Shown: one piece after another, positions 1 through 11,510 of the stretch
Numbering within the stretch: the first letter of the stretch is position 1
How the letters are laid out: every line of letters starts with the position of its first letter
Assembly: GCA_029207755.1 (NCBI GenBank)
Contig: JARCOQ010000002.1
Span: forward strand, 62,001 to 126,000
DNA from: Chamaea fasciata
Lineage: Eukaryota > Chordata > Aves > Passeriformes > Sylviidae
Direction of reading: 5' to 3'
DNA length: 64,000 nucleotides
Made by a program: the position numbers and the translations under genes
Notes under the pieces: model-generated
What the model was told of the DNA's origin: nothing
Databases searched by the model: none
The model's input: the letters and a program-made list of their open reading frames with translations, nothing else

Positions 1-2463
1 TAAAACAAACATCGATGTATGATCTCAGCAGATCTGTCGGCCAATCGGTCAGGGCGTAAGACAAGTGGACCACCTAAAACACACAAACAATAACATATGC
101 TGAAGAGTTACATCAGAAACACCACCACACTTAACTGCATAAATATATAAATTTTCAAACAGACAACTCCAAAAAAATTCCAGCAAAAAAAGCCAACTCT
201 TATCACCCCTAGTCAAACTACTGAATATAATAAAAACAACACCATGTCCAAACCCCTTAATAATACTCCAGAACATATACTCAGAGCCCCCCCAAAGTTA
301 AAGACCTCCCTCTAGCCAAATAAAAAGGAAAAAGCCCACATCTTGCGACTTATATTAATTCATTAACTTAAAACTTTAAAAATAAACATTAAAGTTTAAA
401 CCTTTAGACAACACTAGCACACCATAGACGCCAATCCCATCACTACATGCCAAACCAAAAGTTATTTCAACCTTTAGTGCTGCTGCTGCTCGGCACAAAG
501 GTTTGTCCCTCAGCACCTCCTGAAGTAATGTTCCACGCCCAAGGCCTCCCCCAGCCCCTGTGAGATGAACTCACCATCCTTCCATGAGCCTCACCTGGGA
601 GCCCAGCATAAACCCCTCTCCTCCCGCAGCTCCGTGCCAAACTCAGCTCGGGCTCCCCTCTTAAAGCAGTGCTGGCAGGACCCGCCCCCTCGTTATCCTT
701 TACAGCTTCCACCTGCCCCCTCATCAGTGTGACAGCTCTCACCTGGGGCTGCTCTGTCCCCTCAATCATCCTGTGACAGCTCTCACCTGCAGCTGCTGCC
801 AGTCCCAGCTGCTCATTTCCTGGACATTGCACTGTGTGCACTGACACGCTGGGGCACCGGGCTTTCCTTGCTGTGAATAAGGATCCCTCTGCTCCTGCAC
901 GTGCCCAAGGCTGAAACTGGGATTCCACCTCCTAAATTCCGTTTGTGTGAGGTTCACAATTCCTAAGGAAATTTCCCAGCAATCGTTACCCTTCATTTAC
1001 ATTTTCTCCTTTGGAATCATCACTACCTTGTCTTTCTGTGCAAGGGTTCCAAACGTTCATTGGGAGTTCAGTAGCCGGGTTGGCTTGTTTATAACTTAGC
1101 TGACAATCCCAGGCTAAATCCAAACACCCAGAATTACAGGCAAATACGGAGACAGTTTATAAATACTGCCCTCCCCTGGTAGGTAGCTCTTCCTTGCACT
1201 TCCCTGGAGCAGATTTACTCCATCCTTTCTTCCCAAAAGCACCTCTCCAGCACAAATCCCACTTTTTGGACACAAACCAAACAGAAATCTACTACAGCGC
1301 GGCCTGGGGGGGGGCCGGGGTGGAGCCCAAGGCCACTGTCCAACCAGTGCTGCCTCTGGCTCCTCGTTATTTACACTGAGAGCATATTGTAGGACGCTCT
1401 GCAGCCTTTCTTTGCCATTCTGTATTGGAAAGAGGATGGATAGTAATGACACACACGTCCACAAACAGTCTTTACGGTTCTTCAAAAAGTTAATAATGCC
1501 TGTAATAAAAATGGTAAGTAATATTGTGTCTCAGATTGTTTAAGAAAGTGGAAGTTCGAGCTTTAATGTCCTCCTGAGAGACGCTGAATAAAATCTGTCC
1601 CCTGAGTTTGCACACAGAAATAAAATACCGATTTTTTTGATCAAACAAGTTAGGTCTGTATGAAAACAGCTGAGGAGGCTTTCATGGCTCAGTGTGATAA
1701 TGGCAGAGCACAGAACATTAAAGATGGAATGTTAGTTCCCTGAATTAATGCCCTGATGGAGATAAATTCTTTTGCAAAGAGACACAATAGTTTCCTCTCC
1801 TTGTTTCTGAGTTCCCGAGCGATCCTGTAATTCCTAACCTGCACGAGTGCAGACCCATCTGACACGGGTAAGTGACATATCCGGCTCCTGGGCTCCAAGC
1901 CACGTGTCCCCGATGTCAACGGAAGTCAGGAACACAAAAACAGCTGTGGAAGAAAGTTGAGAGAAAAATCAGAACATATATTCTTCCCTTTCCACACAGT
2001 AATACCAAGCCAAGCTGTTCACCTCCAGGATTATGTTTTTAAATGGCTCCCTAACTACTTTTCCTAGATGGAAAATCTGGAGTGGCTTTGCCCATGCAAA
2101 ACTAATGATCCTACTCACAAGAAGGAACAAACCAGTCTCCTGTTAAACAAAACAGTTTGAAATCTGACCTGTCAGCTGCTATCATTGACCAGCAATAGCA
2201 GTCAGCATCCAGGCCTAAGTGGACATTTTTTTGCAGACTATCTCCCCTCTTGAAATCATTTTGGGTTTTTTTTTTTTACACCTTTTGTTTCATTTTAGTC
2301 CTTGTGTCCCAACACAAAATTTTGTGTCCTAACACGATCAACAACAAATACAGAATTAGCTCAATAAAACCGCACTTTTCTGATGGAAATGTCACCTCTA
2401 GAAACTGCAAGGTTTTTATAGGAATACTGTCTCAAGAATTCAGTAACTTCAGGTATTCCATAC
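1..2463. other. Left flank, presumed URB1 intron; no exon recognised
   Basis: Positions 1-465 are A-rich and low in complexity. Positions 730-800 contain two near-copies of a 20-base block around GTGACAGCTCTCACCTG. A 14-base perfect palindrome, CACAAAATTTTGTG, is at 2313-2326. None of the open frames here resembles the next part of URB1 that I can recall. Confidence 0.4.
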
Positions 2464-2660
2464 CACATGATCCTGAGATTGCTTGGGCATCCAGAGTTTA
2501 TAGTATTGGCTGAACTGGTAGAGCTGAGGATACTTAACAACTTTCAGGGACTTGAGATCTTTATCATAGGGCTGGAACATCAAGCAGAGAGCAAGTGGTT
2601 CTCTCTGAGAGGGCAGGAGGTCAGTGAAAACAGCAACAAGGTACTCCACGATGCATGCTC
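2464..2660 (-). pseudogene. URB1: URB1 internal exon (intact frame)
   Basis: The acceptor TTTTCTAG ends at 2661. The exon reads ACIVEYLVAVFTDLLPSQRE and PLALCLMFQPYDK, then a region ending YYKLWMPKQSQ, matching human URB1. The donor is taken as GTATGG at 2463. Its phase is compatible with the exon at 3609-3781. It is the last URB1 block I can recognise towards the left edge. Confidence 0.85.
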
Positions 2661-3608
2661 CTAGAAAAGTAAAAATAAATTAAACTATTAACATGAGCAC
2701 AGACACTGGGGCAACCCTCATTCCTTTGGGCCTCGGCAGCAGCCCACAAAGCATCACTCAGAAAAGTATTGAATAAGATCAAGAAGTGTTTGTAGTGACC
2801 TAGACAAATGTTCCTGACCACTGAGATACCTGAAAAATCCTCCACACATCAGTACTTGCTGAAGTAAATAATCCACCCTCACTGTGTTGTGCTAAATATG
2901 CCTGTATTTCAACAGCAAAACACCCCTGCCAAGCCCCACCTCAGCGAAGAGCTGATTTGCACCGGGGGCACGCACCCCAGTGAACGTGTGCAAGTTAAAT
3001 AGAATTTTCTTTCAGAATTGGGACTTCCAGTCCACCCCCGGTGCTACTCAATCGCCAAATACACCCAGAGAACGCAGTGAGGTGCTGTGGAGTTGGCAAG
3101 TCCTGCTCCAAGCCCGCCTGATGCCCCTGGGACTCCAGCGCTTTCTTCAAGGAGGTGGCAGAACTTTGCCACCAGAGCTTCATTTCTGAAATAGTTTTCT
3201 TTGGAAAATGCATCCATTTCCTATTTAACAGCGCAGTCCTCTCTCCCTGATCTCGGAAGAGCTGCCTACAGCCATGGAAACCACTTTCCTCTCCTGGTCT
3301 CCACACTCTGTCCTTTAAAACACTGTGTTACTGAAGCCAACTACCTCCAGACCCAGACTGTCCATGCAGGGACAGTGTCTCTTCTCTTCAAGGTCAGGGA
3401 AAAGCGGCAGAGGCACCTACAGAGCTTCAATGCCTCTCTTGAGCAAGAAACACCGTGGATTTGAATCTCCTTCTGCTTGCAGGGAAGATAATGTCATGTC
3501 TTAAGCTAAAAAACGATAAATGGTAAAAAAATTATTAAAAATGGGTAAAAATGATGCCAATTCTCACTCCACTGGTAGAAATGACACATTAAACCAAAAA
3601 ATCTGTAC

Positions 3609-3781
3609 CTGTTCCAGTTTCAGACTGAAGCAACAGCATATTCCTGGCTTCCAACGCAGCAGAAACAACAGCACTGAAGGGAAATGTTTGGACAATCACA
3701 TCTTCATTTAAAGAGAGCCCAATTTCTTCATCTAAGCCATCACTGCCCTCGATCAGGACATCCACCATATAATCAGGACAT
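3609..3781 (-). pseudogene. URB1: URB1 internal exon (frame break near the acceptor)
   Basis: Most of the exon is well conserved: YMVDVLIEGSDGLDEEIGLS, then TFPFSAVVSAALEARNMLLL. The first three codons (DVL, in phase with the human junction) are in a different frame, suggesting one lost base at about 3773. The donor GTACAG starts at 3608 and the acceptor TTATTAG ends at 3782. Because only three codons support the first frame, an alternative acceptor is possible. Confidence 0.7.
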
Positions 3782-4008
3782 CTAATAAGTGAAGAAAAAA
3801 ATCTAAGCAGAGGATCTAGACTAACTGGGAAAACAACAGAGGCAGAACGCAACACTCCAGGAATATAAGGCATTTTTTTTAAATTCAATCCCTCCAAAAA
3901 AAAAAAAAAAATCAAAGAAAGGATGAAAGCCCCATTTGTCACGCAATACATTGTTAAGTGCAACACAAAAATCACAGCTGAACTTCACTCTGCCTGTCAA
4001 TGCTGCTG

Positions 4009-4197
4009 TCCAGCACAGGCTGCCCAGAGAAGCTGTCGCTGCCCCCGGATCCCCGGCAGTGCCCAAAGCCAGGCTGGATGGGGCTTGGAGCACCCTGGGC
4101 TACTGAAAGGTCTCCCTGTCCATAGCAGGGGGTGGAACTGACAAGCTTTAAGGGGCCTCCCCATCCAAACCATTCTGGGATTCCACAATTCTATGAA
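4009..4197 (+). mobile_element. CR1 LINE 3' end fragment
   Basis: It has the typical CR1 tail order: GCCCAGAGAAGCTGT, then GGCTGGATGGGGCTTGGAG, then a CCATAGCAGGGGGTGGAACT block, then CATCCAAACCATTCTGGGAT, ending near ATTCTATGA. It is 5'-truncated, as is usual for CR1, and divergent. Confidence 0.85.
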
Positions 4198-5273
4198 CAG
4201 CCCCAGGCAGAAGGACTAAATTTCCATTTGAGTTCAAAAATGCTGCTGCAAGAGCATGAATAGAGACTTCAAATACTGTTAAAGTGGCACAACCACATCA
4301 GAAATTACTTTTGGGGGTTAAAGTGGTAACTGCAACTCCAACTTCTACTTCTGATACCAAGTTCACATGGAGGGCTGAGTCCTGGAGGTCCTTACTTAAC
4401 AGGATTTCTATAGTTATCCATCCCCAGTTTGCTTACTGGGGATAGAAAATGTAGCCCCAAGTCGTGAAATTGTGTTTGAGGAGTCACCACATACCAGCAA
4501 TGTGAGAGACGGGGATGCTGATGTTATCAGAGTCCTGTTTAATTAAACACGGCGACCTGGAGCATGCTGGCTTCCTGAACCAGGTCTGCTGCCTTGTCTG
4601 TGCAGGGGCAGGGCTCTGGCACCAGCTTCAGCAGGATCTGTCAGCAAAGGTGGAGAGGAAGGTAAGTGCGCTGGCTGTCAGGCGCAGGGGAAGCATATGC
4701 TGCTAAGAAAGACCGTGTGCAAAAAGGTGTTGGAAGATGGGCAGGTTTTAGAAGGACAACTTCCATATCACTTCTGCAGCCTTCTGTCTACGGTTCCTTC
4801 TCTGCATGGGAGTGGAAAAAAGAAAGGTCCACTGCAATTTGGCATCCAGATTGCTACCACAGACTGAGTCCCTGGGGAGACCGCACTGGAAATGAAGCAC
4901 TGGGCATTCAACATCCTGAAGAGTAACAGCAAGTGTCAGCTTTCCTTGTAAAAGACCACAATTCACTGAGGTCTGATAAATTTGGCACCTAAAGAGGAGA
5001 TAAAAGGTACCACACATACGGCTCTCTACACTTATACCAACAATGCTGTAATAAGAACTGATCCTTTTGGATTGCATTTTCCTGCAAATAATTTTCCTGT
5101 CCTCCCATTTGAGACAAGAATGATGCCACCTCTGTATAAAGAACCCCAAACAATGCTTTTCTGAGAATCCATTCACTGGTCTTTGACAGGTTTCTCAACA
5201 ACAGAACAAAATCTCTAGTTCCCACCAACATTATTCTTTGCATTGTTCATCCAGCTGATTTGAACACTGTTAC

Positions 5274-5391
5274 CCTTTCCAAAAACTGAATCACAGCTTC
5301 CTTCTGGTCTTCTTTTGCATTATCCAAATGTTCCAGCCAAACTGAAAGTTCCCTTCCAAGTGTACTCAAACACGCCACTGTCACGTAAAAC
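5274..5391 (-). pseudogene. URB1: URB1 internal exon (one-base insertion)
   Basis: The exon is 118 bases where 39 codons (117) are expected. VLRDSGVFEYTWK is in the entry frame; ELSVWLEHLDNAKEDQKEAV and IQFLER follow in the next frame and run to the donor. One extra base in the GGG run at 5351-5353 explains the shift. The acceptor GGACAG ends at 5392 and the donor GTAACA starts at 5273. Confidence 0.85.
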
Positions 5392-5920
5392 CTGTCCAGG
5401 AAACAAAGGGGGAGGTGTGTAAATAAACCTCAAAACACCTCAAATACAAAACTCCAAGAGATGCAGATCTTTTTGTACAGTAACTTCATGATCCCTTCTT
5501 TTGGGAAAGGAAAGAGGAAGCGCAGGTCGATGAAAAGAAGCACCTGCCACTCTCCTCACCCCCTCAACTCAAGAGGCCTTTTCTTTCCATTCACTAGTGG
5601 GACTTGTCAACTGCATAGTGGACAATAAAAACCTTACCTCTATAATTTCTGGAAAGCAGGTTATACTGCTTTCAGAGGGTTGTACATCTTCATGTCATCA
5701 CAGGCAGAAAAAAAGTGCGCCTTACAAATAGCCTGTAGGACAGTTTAGAAAACTACTGATCTAACAAAGAAAATCATCGCTAAATTAAACCTGAATCCGG
5801 TGTCGACCACACAATCATGCAGTAAAGGTATCTGCTGCTTCAAGAACAAATTTTACCATCCTGGCATTTCAGACCTGTGGGATATAGTGAATATCCCGAT
5901 ATTTCAATTCAAATACGTAC

Positions 5921-6040
5921 CCTGAAGATTAATTGTTTGCTGGAAGTTTTCAGATGAGAGTGGGTACTTGTAACAAACATTTTCATCAGTAAATAGAAGA
6001 CTGATTTTTCACCAGATAGCTTCTCTGTTTCAGAGATGTC
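5921..6040 (-). pseudogene. URB1: URB1 internal exon (intact frame)
   Basis: The acceptor TTCTTGTAG ends at 6041 and the donor GTACGT starts at 5920. It is exactly 40 codons and contains GEKSVFYLLMKMFVTSTHSH, matching human URB1. No lesion is seen. Confidence 0.88.
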
Positions 6041-6860
6041 CTACAAGAAAAATGTATTAGAATTCCTCTGCTACAGCAACACTGTATAGGACTATGTTGC
6101 ACTGACAATGATACGCAAGGTAAGCGTGTTACTTTATAGACCTGCCCAAAAGTCCCAAGGCCAGAAACCAGTGGGATCATTTACACTACTTTGCAGTCAA
6201 TGAGCCAGCATCGTTGCATTCATTTGCAAAATGTTTGCCTGAAAAGCGGAAGAAGACCGTAGTAACAGAAACCCCCAACTATTGAAAGGGCCCGAGACAA
6301 AGCAACTTCCCTCATCAATCATACTTCATTCCCTAATCATTCCACGTCTATCCCTGCTACCTCCTCAAAGCCAGGTCCACTCTTTTCTCCTGACGTGACA
6401 AGCCAAGTCTTGACAGAGTTCTTATTTGACAAGCCTGCAGTAAAATAGAGCTGGGGCCCTGATGGCTTCCACCTACTATGGAGAGCATTAAAAAATGTTG
6501 GAATCCTCCTTGGGAAGGGGTGGGACGGCTCCCATCAGTAGCTCATTTCCCTGGTCTGCAGCTCAGGCTTTCCAGACAAGTGGAATCCAGCACACTCTTT
6601 CTTGTGAGGGAACATCTCCAGAGACACAAAGAGCTACAGCAACATCCTCCTCCGTTCATCAGAGAGGCAAAAAATGTTTTCCCTGTAAAAAACCTTCCAG
6701 CTCAGAAGGGAGTTTTCACTACTGCTAAGACTGTAATTCCTGCTGCTTTACAAAAGGGTCACCCCTAAAATGTCTGGACTAATTTAAAACAAGGCGATGC
6801 CAGAGGAAAACATTTGAGGACAACAGAGCAAGCAAACATAACTTTGCACCAGCCTCTTAC

Positions 6861-6973
6861 CTGTACTCTGAACCAGGCAAACTTGTTGGCAGGAAGTTCC
6901 AAAGCCACTTTCAGGATATGGTGCTGCAGAAGAGGAGGGACCTCCTCCCGCAGGCCCTTTCCAGTGACGATAC
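6861..6973 (-). pseudogene. URB1: URB1 internal exon (intact frame)
   Basis: The acceptor CACCTCAG ends at 6974 and the donor GTAAGA starts at 6860. It reads GLREEVPPLLQHHILKVALE and LPANKFAWFRVQ, almost identical to human URB1. The 113 bases complete the split Gly codon from the previous exon and end at phase 0, so frame is preserved across both junctions. Confidence 0.88.
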
Positions 6974-7778
6974 CTGAGGTGTGAACGCAAGAAACAAACT
7001 TCACTTCGGTCCATCTGCCTGAGACTTCAGAACATTCCTGTTTTAGGGTTTAGAACACAACTGTGAGACAAGCTGGCAATTCACAGATCTTCATGTCATG
7101 GGATCCCCAGACACACTGCAGCGAAGGCTGGCCAACCCAAGGTGGGAATCCAGCCCTCAGAGGGAGATTTCATCACCTAACCCCAGCACAAAGCACTGGT
7201 CGTGCATGGAAATATAAAATCTCTTCTATCAGTCTCAGCAACCTTGAAAAGCTGTGACCTACAGGCAGGACAAAGGATGGACAAACTGGAGAGCAAAATA
7301 CAGAATTTAACTCAACAAATGCTTATACCACGACAATACTTGCTCCAGACAATGGAACTTCACACTCATGTCTCTCCCTGCATCCCTGCTATCACCAGCT
7401 CATGAATAACCTCACTTATTCTTGTGACAGGTCAGGGAGCTCTCGCAGTGCAATCAGAACCTGAGCTGCCCCCATCTGACCTGACATCAGCAGCACAAAG
7501 CACTGGTGTCTGAGCCTCTCGGAGCCTGTGTAGGATCTTTGTGGCCCTCATCAGAGAAACAACAACACATTTTAAAAAGTCACCACCCAGGCAATCCAAC
7601 AGTAAGACCAAACAACAAAAACTTAATAAATAATAAAAACAGAACAGAGAAACTAAAATGGGCTACTTTTAGAAAACAGTTCCTTTATCTCCACAGAAAA
7701 GCAAACCTTCCCTTCTGCTGTGGACTTTGTAGACAGCCAGAGAAAACACTGGAGGAAATACAAACCCCCATCACATAC

Positions 7779-7899
7779 CTTTTAGCAGCTTGCTAAAATC
7801 AAAGTTGCTCTGTGCTACCAAGTGGGGCACAACCTTCTGATAAAGACATGACCTGAAGCAGTGCAGCTTTCAGAAGCAGCATCTCAGCATCATCTGAAC
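7779..7899 (-). pseudogene. URB1: URB1 internal exon (frame break)
   Basis: The acceptor TTTGTTTAG ends at 7900 and the donor GTATGTG starts at 7778. The first part reads SDDAEMLLLKAALLQV. The second part, CLYQKVVPHLVAQSNFDFSK, is in another frame; both match consecutive human URB1 sequence. The break is at about 7849, where a single base stands in place of a codon. Confidence 0.8.
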
Positions 7900-8999
7900 C
7901 TAAACAAAATATTTCCATAATTGGCTTCTCCTTCCTTCACAGCAAGAGTGGAGTGTCGCACCTCCATTACCCAGCACAAGCATTACCAACTTTATTTCCA
8001 GCACACTTGCCTAGGAAATGACCTGCCGTCTTCCCAACAGGAATGAGAAAAACACCCACGGAATCCCCAGTTTCCTTCCCCACACCTTCCTGTATGAATA
8101 CTTTCAAAACTAAATCCACTTATTCGGTGCTTAGATCGAGAGCTGCCGTTTCTAATTTGACTCACAAGTGCTCACACATATAAAGCACAACCTGAGCACC
8201 TGAATACTCCCTGTAAGAACCCCACCAGTCCCACTGCTGTTCAGTGCAGGGCTGAACAAGAGGAAAAAGCGAAGGAAAGGATATGGTCATGCTGCCGATT
8301 TCTGGGCGCGCTACTTTTAGCTAATGTCAGGTAGGTTTGGCTGGGGAAGTGCACGAGACAGTACACTACAGTTTGTGAAAAATTTATTCTTTCAGTTAAA
8401 AATTTCTCTCTTTCCCTTTCCCCTTTCAAAATAAGACTTGCCAGCGTAAGCTTTTGGCAAGAGGCAGACAACAAATACCTGTCTGAGAGAAACAGCAGTA
8501 GCACTTAATGCAACTGTTCACTTCCTAGGAAAAGCCATCTCAGGTTTCAGTTGTAACAGGAGGAGGCATAAAAGCTACTTGTTATCCAGCCATTAATGAA
8601 AGCAAGCAAAGCACATGGACCAAAACAATCAACACCTAACTCTTCCCTGTTAACTTCATCTCCCTCAGGGAGCTAGAAAGAACTGGATGAAAGCCACAAA
8701 TAAACTTTGTTTGCCTGAGTCTCAGCTCCCATTAGAAAGGAATTCTCTAGAGGCCACAATGCAAATAAAGCTGTTAAAGGTGAACTGGGAGTAAGTGACA
8801 GCATGATGACCACAGAATGCTGAGGAACTACAGCTGCAGTCCTACAGAACCTAGCTGCCCCACTGGTTTCCAAGCCTTGGACTGTCAGTGCTGACATTTT
8901 GCTGCCCCATTAGTGCTCTCTACCTGGTTTGCATTTTAATTAGGTCATGTAAATGACCGTGCCTTAGAAAACAAAAACCCAAATGCAATTATGAAGTAC
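7900..8999 (-). other. URB1 interval lacking expected exons
   Basis: In human URB1 roughly 330 residues, spread over several exons, separate the segments found at 9000-9096 and 7779-7899. Here only 1.1 kb separates them. Checking the minus-strand open frames and most stretches of the reverse complement gave no matching segment. Either a deletion removed these exons or the assembly is collapsed. Confidence 0.55.
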
Positions 9000-9096
9000 C
9001 TTTTAATTCCAGCACCTGTGCCAAGACTGCATTGCCACCAGCAATGAGAAAGGAGAGAGCAAACTGAATACAGGCCATGCGGGCATCTGTTCTCCC
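9000..9096 (-). pseudogene. URB1: URB1 exon 5 (intact frame)
   Basis: The acceptor TTTCCAG ends at 9097 and the donor GTACTT starts at 8999. The exon contains the highly conserved segment CIQFALSFLIAGGNAVLAQV followed by LELK, matching the human QAYVQFALSFLIAG region. No lesion is seen. The next exon recognised downstream is far along the protein, so exons are missing after this one. Confidence 0.85.
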
Positions 9097-9587
9097 CTGG
9101 AAACATAAAAATGTAAATATAAAATTAAAAAAAAAGCTGTCAGCACACAGGCGGTACCCAACTGCAGAATCAATACTGCAACTGCTGATTACCTGTACCA
9201 GTGCCACAAATGGGTAAATGAAACAACTTCTGTAAACATGCTGCATGCAGCCACAGACCCACATTTACATGCAATACATCCACAGTGTATTCAGCTAAAA
9301 CGCTTCTGGCATGAAGCAGATCACTTTTACCTAAAAAGGAAAATGTGCTAGTTCACGTGCTCTTCAATTCCAGAGATATGAGACCAGGCCACAGATCTAA
9401 AGAAAAAGGAAACATGAACAGCAGTTTCATGCCAAACCCTGCGTCACTGAACCTCCTCACTTGTGCCCTGCTTGGTCAGGTCACAAAAATGCCCATTAAA
9501 AGGGGCAAGTATAAAACTACCAACTCAGGCACAGTGGAAGCAGCGACACCCTGACCTGTAACAGCACCACAGGATATGAACAACGGA

Positions 9588-9890
9588 TCACAGAATGGTT
9601 CGAGTTGGAAAGGATCCTAAGGATCACCTCATTCACCTCCTGCCATGGGCAGAGATGGCTTCCACTATCCCAGGGTGCTCCAAGCCCTGTCCAACCTGAC
9701 CTTGGACACTTCCAGGGACAGGGCAGTGACAGCTTCTCTGGGCAACCTGTGCTGGACAGCGTCTCACCACCCTCATGGCCAAGAATCTCCCCCCAATATC
9801 CTATGTAAATACACCCTCTTTTAAAAAAAACCTCATCCTACATCCTATCACTACACTCCCTGACAGAGTCCCCCCATGGTTTACAATTTT
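9588..9890 (-). mobile_element. CR1 LINE fragment
   Basis: Read on the plus strand it runs as the reverse of a CR1 tail: CACAGAATGGTTCGAGTTGG, then CACCTCCTGCCATGGGCAGA, CTTGGACACTTCCAGGGACA, a TTCTCTGGGCAACCTGTGC block, and a TATCACTACACTCCCTGACA block. About 300 bases are preserved, the longest CR1 piece in the window. Confidence 0.88.
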
Positions 9891-11024
9891 TTATAAACCT
9901 GCTGTGCAAAATAATCTGCATGTAAAGATGATTCTGTGTATGCAAAAGATAAGGCAGCAGGGACTCATGAAAAGGCTGAAAGAAGAAATATAGAAACAAA
10001 CAAAATTTTGCTGGAAGCTTTGGGCCTGGTATTTTTGTGTTAAAAACTCACCTCTGATAACCAGCTGTGACACAATTTCATGGAAAGCTGTACAAGAGTA
10101 AGACCTTTTGGATGCTTGTTTCCTTGTACCTTACTGGAGCACTTGAGCAGCTTGTGGTCAAAAGACTACACCCAAGCACTCAAAATTAAGGGTGGAGGTA
10201 CTCCTGCAGACAACTCCTGCAGTGAGGTCAAAACTCGAGGAATCTGACAGTTCCAGAACTATAAAAGGTGGTTCCAGGGAAAAAGGGATGTTTGGTTTTT
10301 TGCCTTCCATTTGACTGCTTAATAAAGAAAACGTCTGAATTTTCACCTCACATGGCACAAACCTAACACAAACTTACACATTCACTCTGCAAGTAATCTT
10401 TAAAATCTAGAAACAATATGTCAACATTGCAAACAATACTGGATTAATTTTATACTTGCATTTGGAATGACACTTAGATATTCTTGTTCTGGTTTGTGTC
10501 AATCCTGACTATTTTTAGCAAACAGGGAGGAAACAAGAGATAGTTTCTTCAGGAAAAAGAGGAGTGACTTCTTCCCCTCACTCACATATTCCTCTTAAGG
10601 ATTTCCAGTTAGAGATAATTTGGATTATTCTGTTTATGCTTTCAAACACAATTACCCTGTATTAGTACTGAGCAATATCCCCTCTCCAACTTCCATTTAT
10701 TTCAGTGGGACCAAACCACAAAATGACTGACTAGTTTCCAGGAGTGTACTATCGCTTTCACTCTGTTTTAGACACCAGAAGGACAGTTCACAGAAACTGT
10801 ACATTTATGTTTCTCCACAGCTCGTTGGCAACACGTAAGGCATTTTCATGTGTCCAGTTAGGCACAGTCAAGGACTTCAGCCTGACACAGGACAGGAAGG
10901 GAGAGTTAAGTTCTTGCAGATGAAAATACAACAAACATTGGCAACAGTTTGTTCCCAACAGTTAGCTAAAAATGCTGGTGGAGCCATGGCATAGCATTTC
11001 ATTGCATGCAGGACCTTAATTTAC

Positions 11025-11155
11025 CTTCTTGCATCTTCTTTCCAACAATCCAGGCAGGTATTTCATTGAAATTGAAATGACTATATAGATCCCTTGCTGA
11101 ACCCGGGCCCTGAGCCACCATTGCTGACAGCAGTGTAAGGCACCCCTGGCTCATC
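11025..11155 (-). pseudogene. URB1: URB1 exon 4 (frame break)
   Basis: The first part reads CLTLLSAMVAQGPGSARDLY and SHFNFN, matching URB1. The last part matches only in the next frame (KYLPGLLERRCKK), and only that frame is in phase with the following exon. The break is at about 11064. The acceptor TTTAG ends at 11156 and the donor GTAAAT starts at 11024. Confidence 0.8.
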
Positions 11156-11444
11156 CTAAAAAGACAAAGCAGAGGGAAAACCTGCAGGTTATTTCCAGGA
11201 TCATGGTTATACTAATCACCAAACCAACAGATTAAAACTTCAAGAGAAAATAGAAGGGAAGTTAAATAATCAAAGCAATTATTTTAGGTAGTAATAACAG
11301 CAGCTGGGAAAGAGGGGTGAGGGAGGAAGGGAGAAGGAAATGCCTTTTCATATTCTTCCCCAAAATTAAGCCATAAGGTGAGGCTGGATATTCCCTTTAT
11401 CAAGTAGTTTAAAAGGGTGAAAGTGTCAAAACGAACAACTCTAA

Positions 11445-11510
11445 GATGACCTGTTCATGGCAGTGGGGCTGGACTACACAAGCCTTAATTATGATTCTAT
11501 GAACTCCTAA
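11445..11510 (+). mobile_element. Short CR1 3' tail relic
   Basis: It contains GCAGTGGGGCTGGACTACAC followed by CCTTAATTATGATTCTATGA, resembling the last 60 bases of CR1. It is short, so the family call is tentative. Confidence 0.5.

Larger units (their letters stand above)
2661..5273 (-). other. URB1 introns around the 3609-3781 exon
   Basis: The 2661-3608 part has no recognised element. The 3782-5273 part holds a 16-base A tract (3896-3911) and a CR1 3' end. The short URB1 exon expected between the 5274 and 3609 blocks was not found with confidence. Confidence 0.5.
5392..7778 (-). other. URB1 introns 5392-5920, 6041-6860 and 6974-7778
   Basis: Noncoding sequence between recognised URB1 exons. 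I see no repeat family or RNA gene in these three introns; open frames on either strand are short and unlike known proteins. Confidence 0.5.

Noticed and set aside
1114..1485. Minus-strand open frame of 123 codons near the left edge
   Set aside because: Considered as a further URB1 exon, but the translation does not resemble the part of URB1 that should come next.
9345..9808. Open frames overlapping 9588-9890
   Set aside because: They are translations across a CR1 fragment with no CR1 reverse-transcriptase content.
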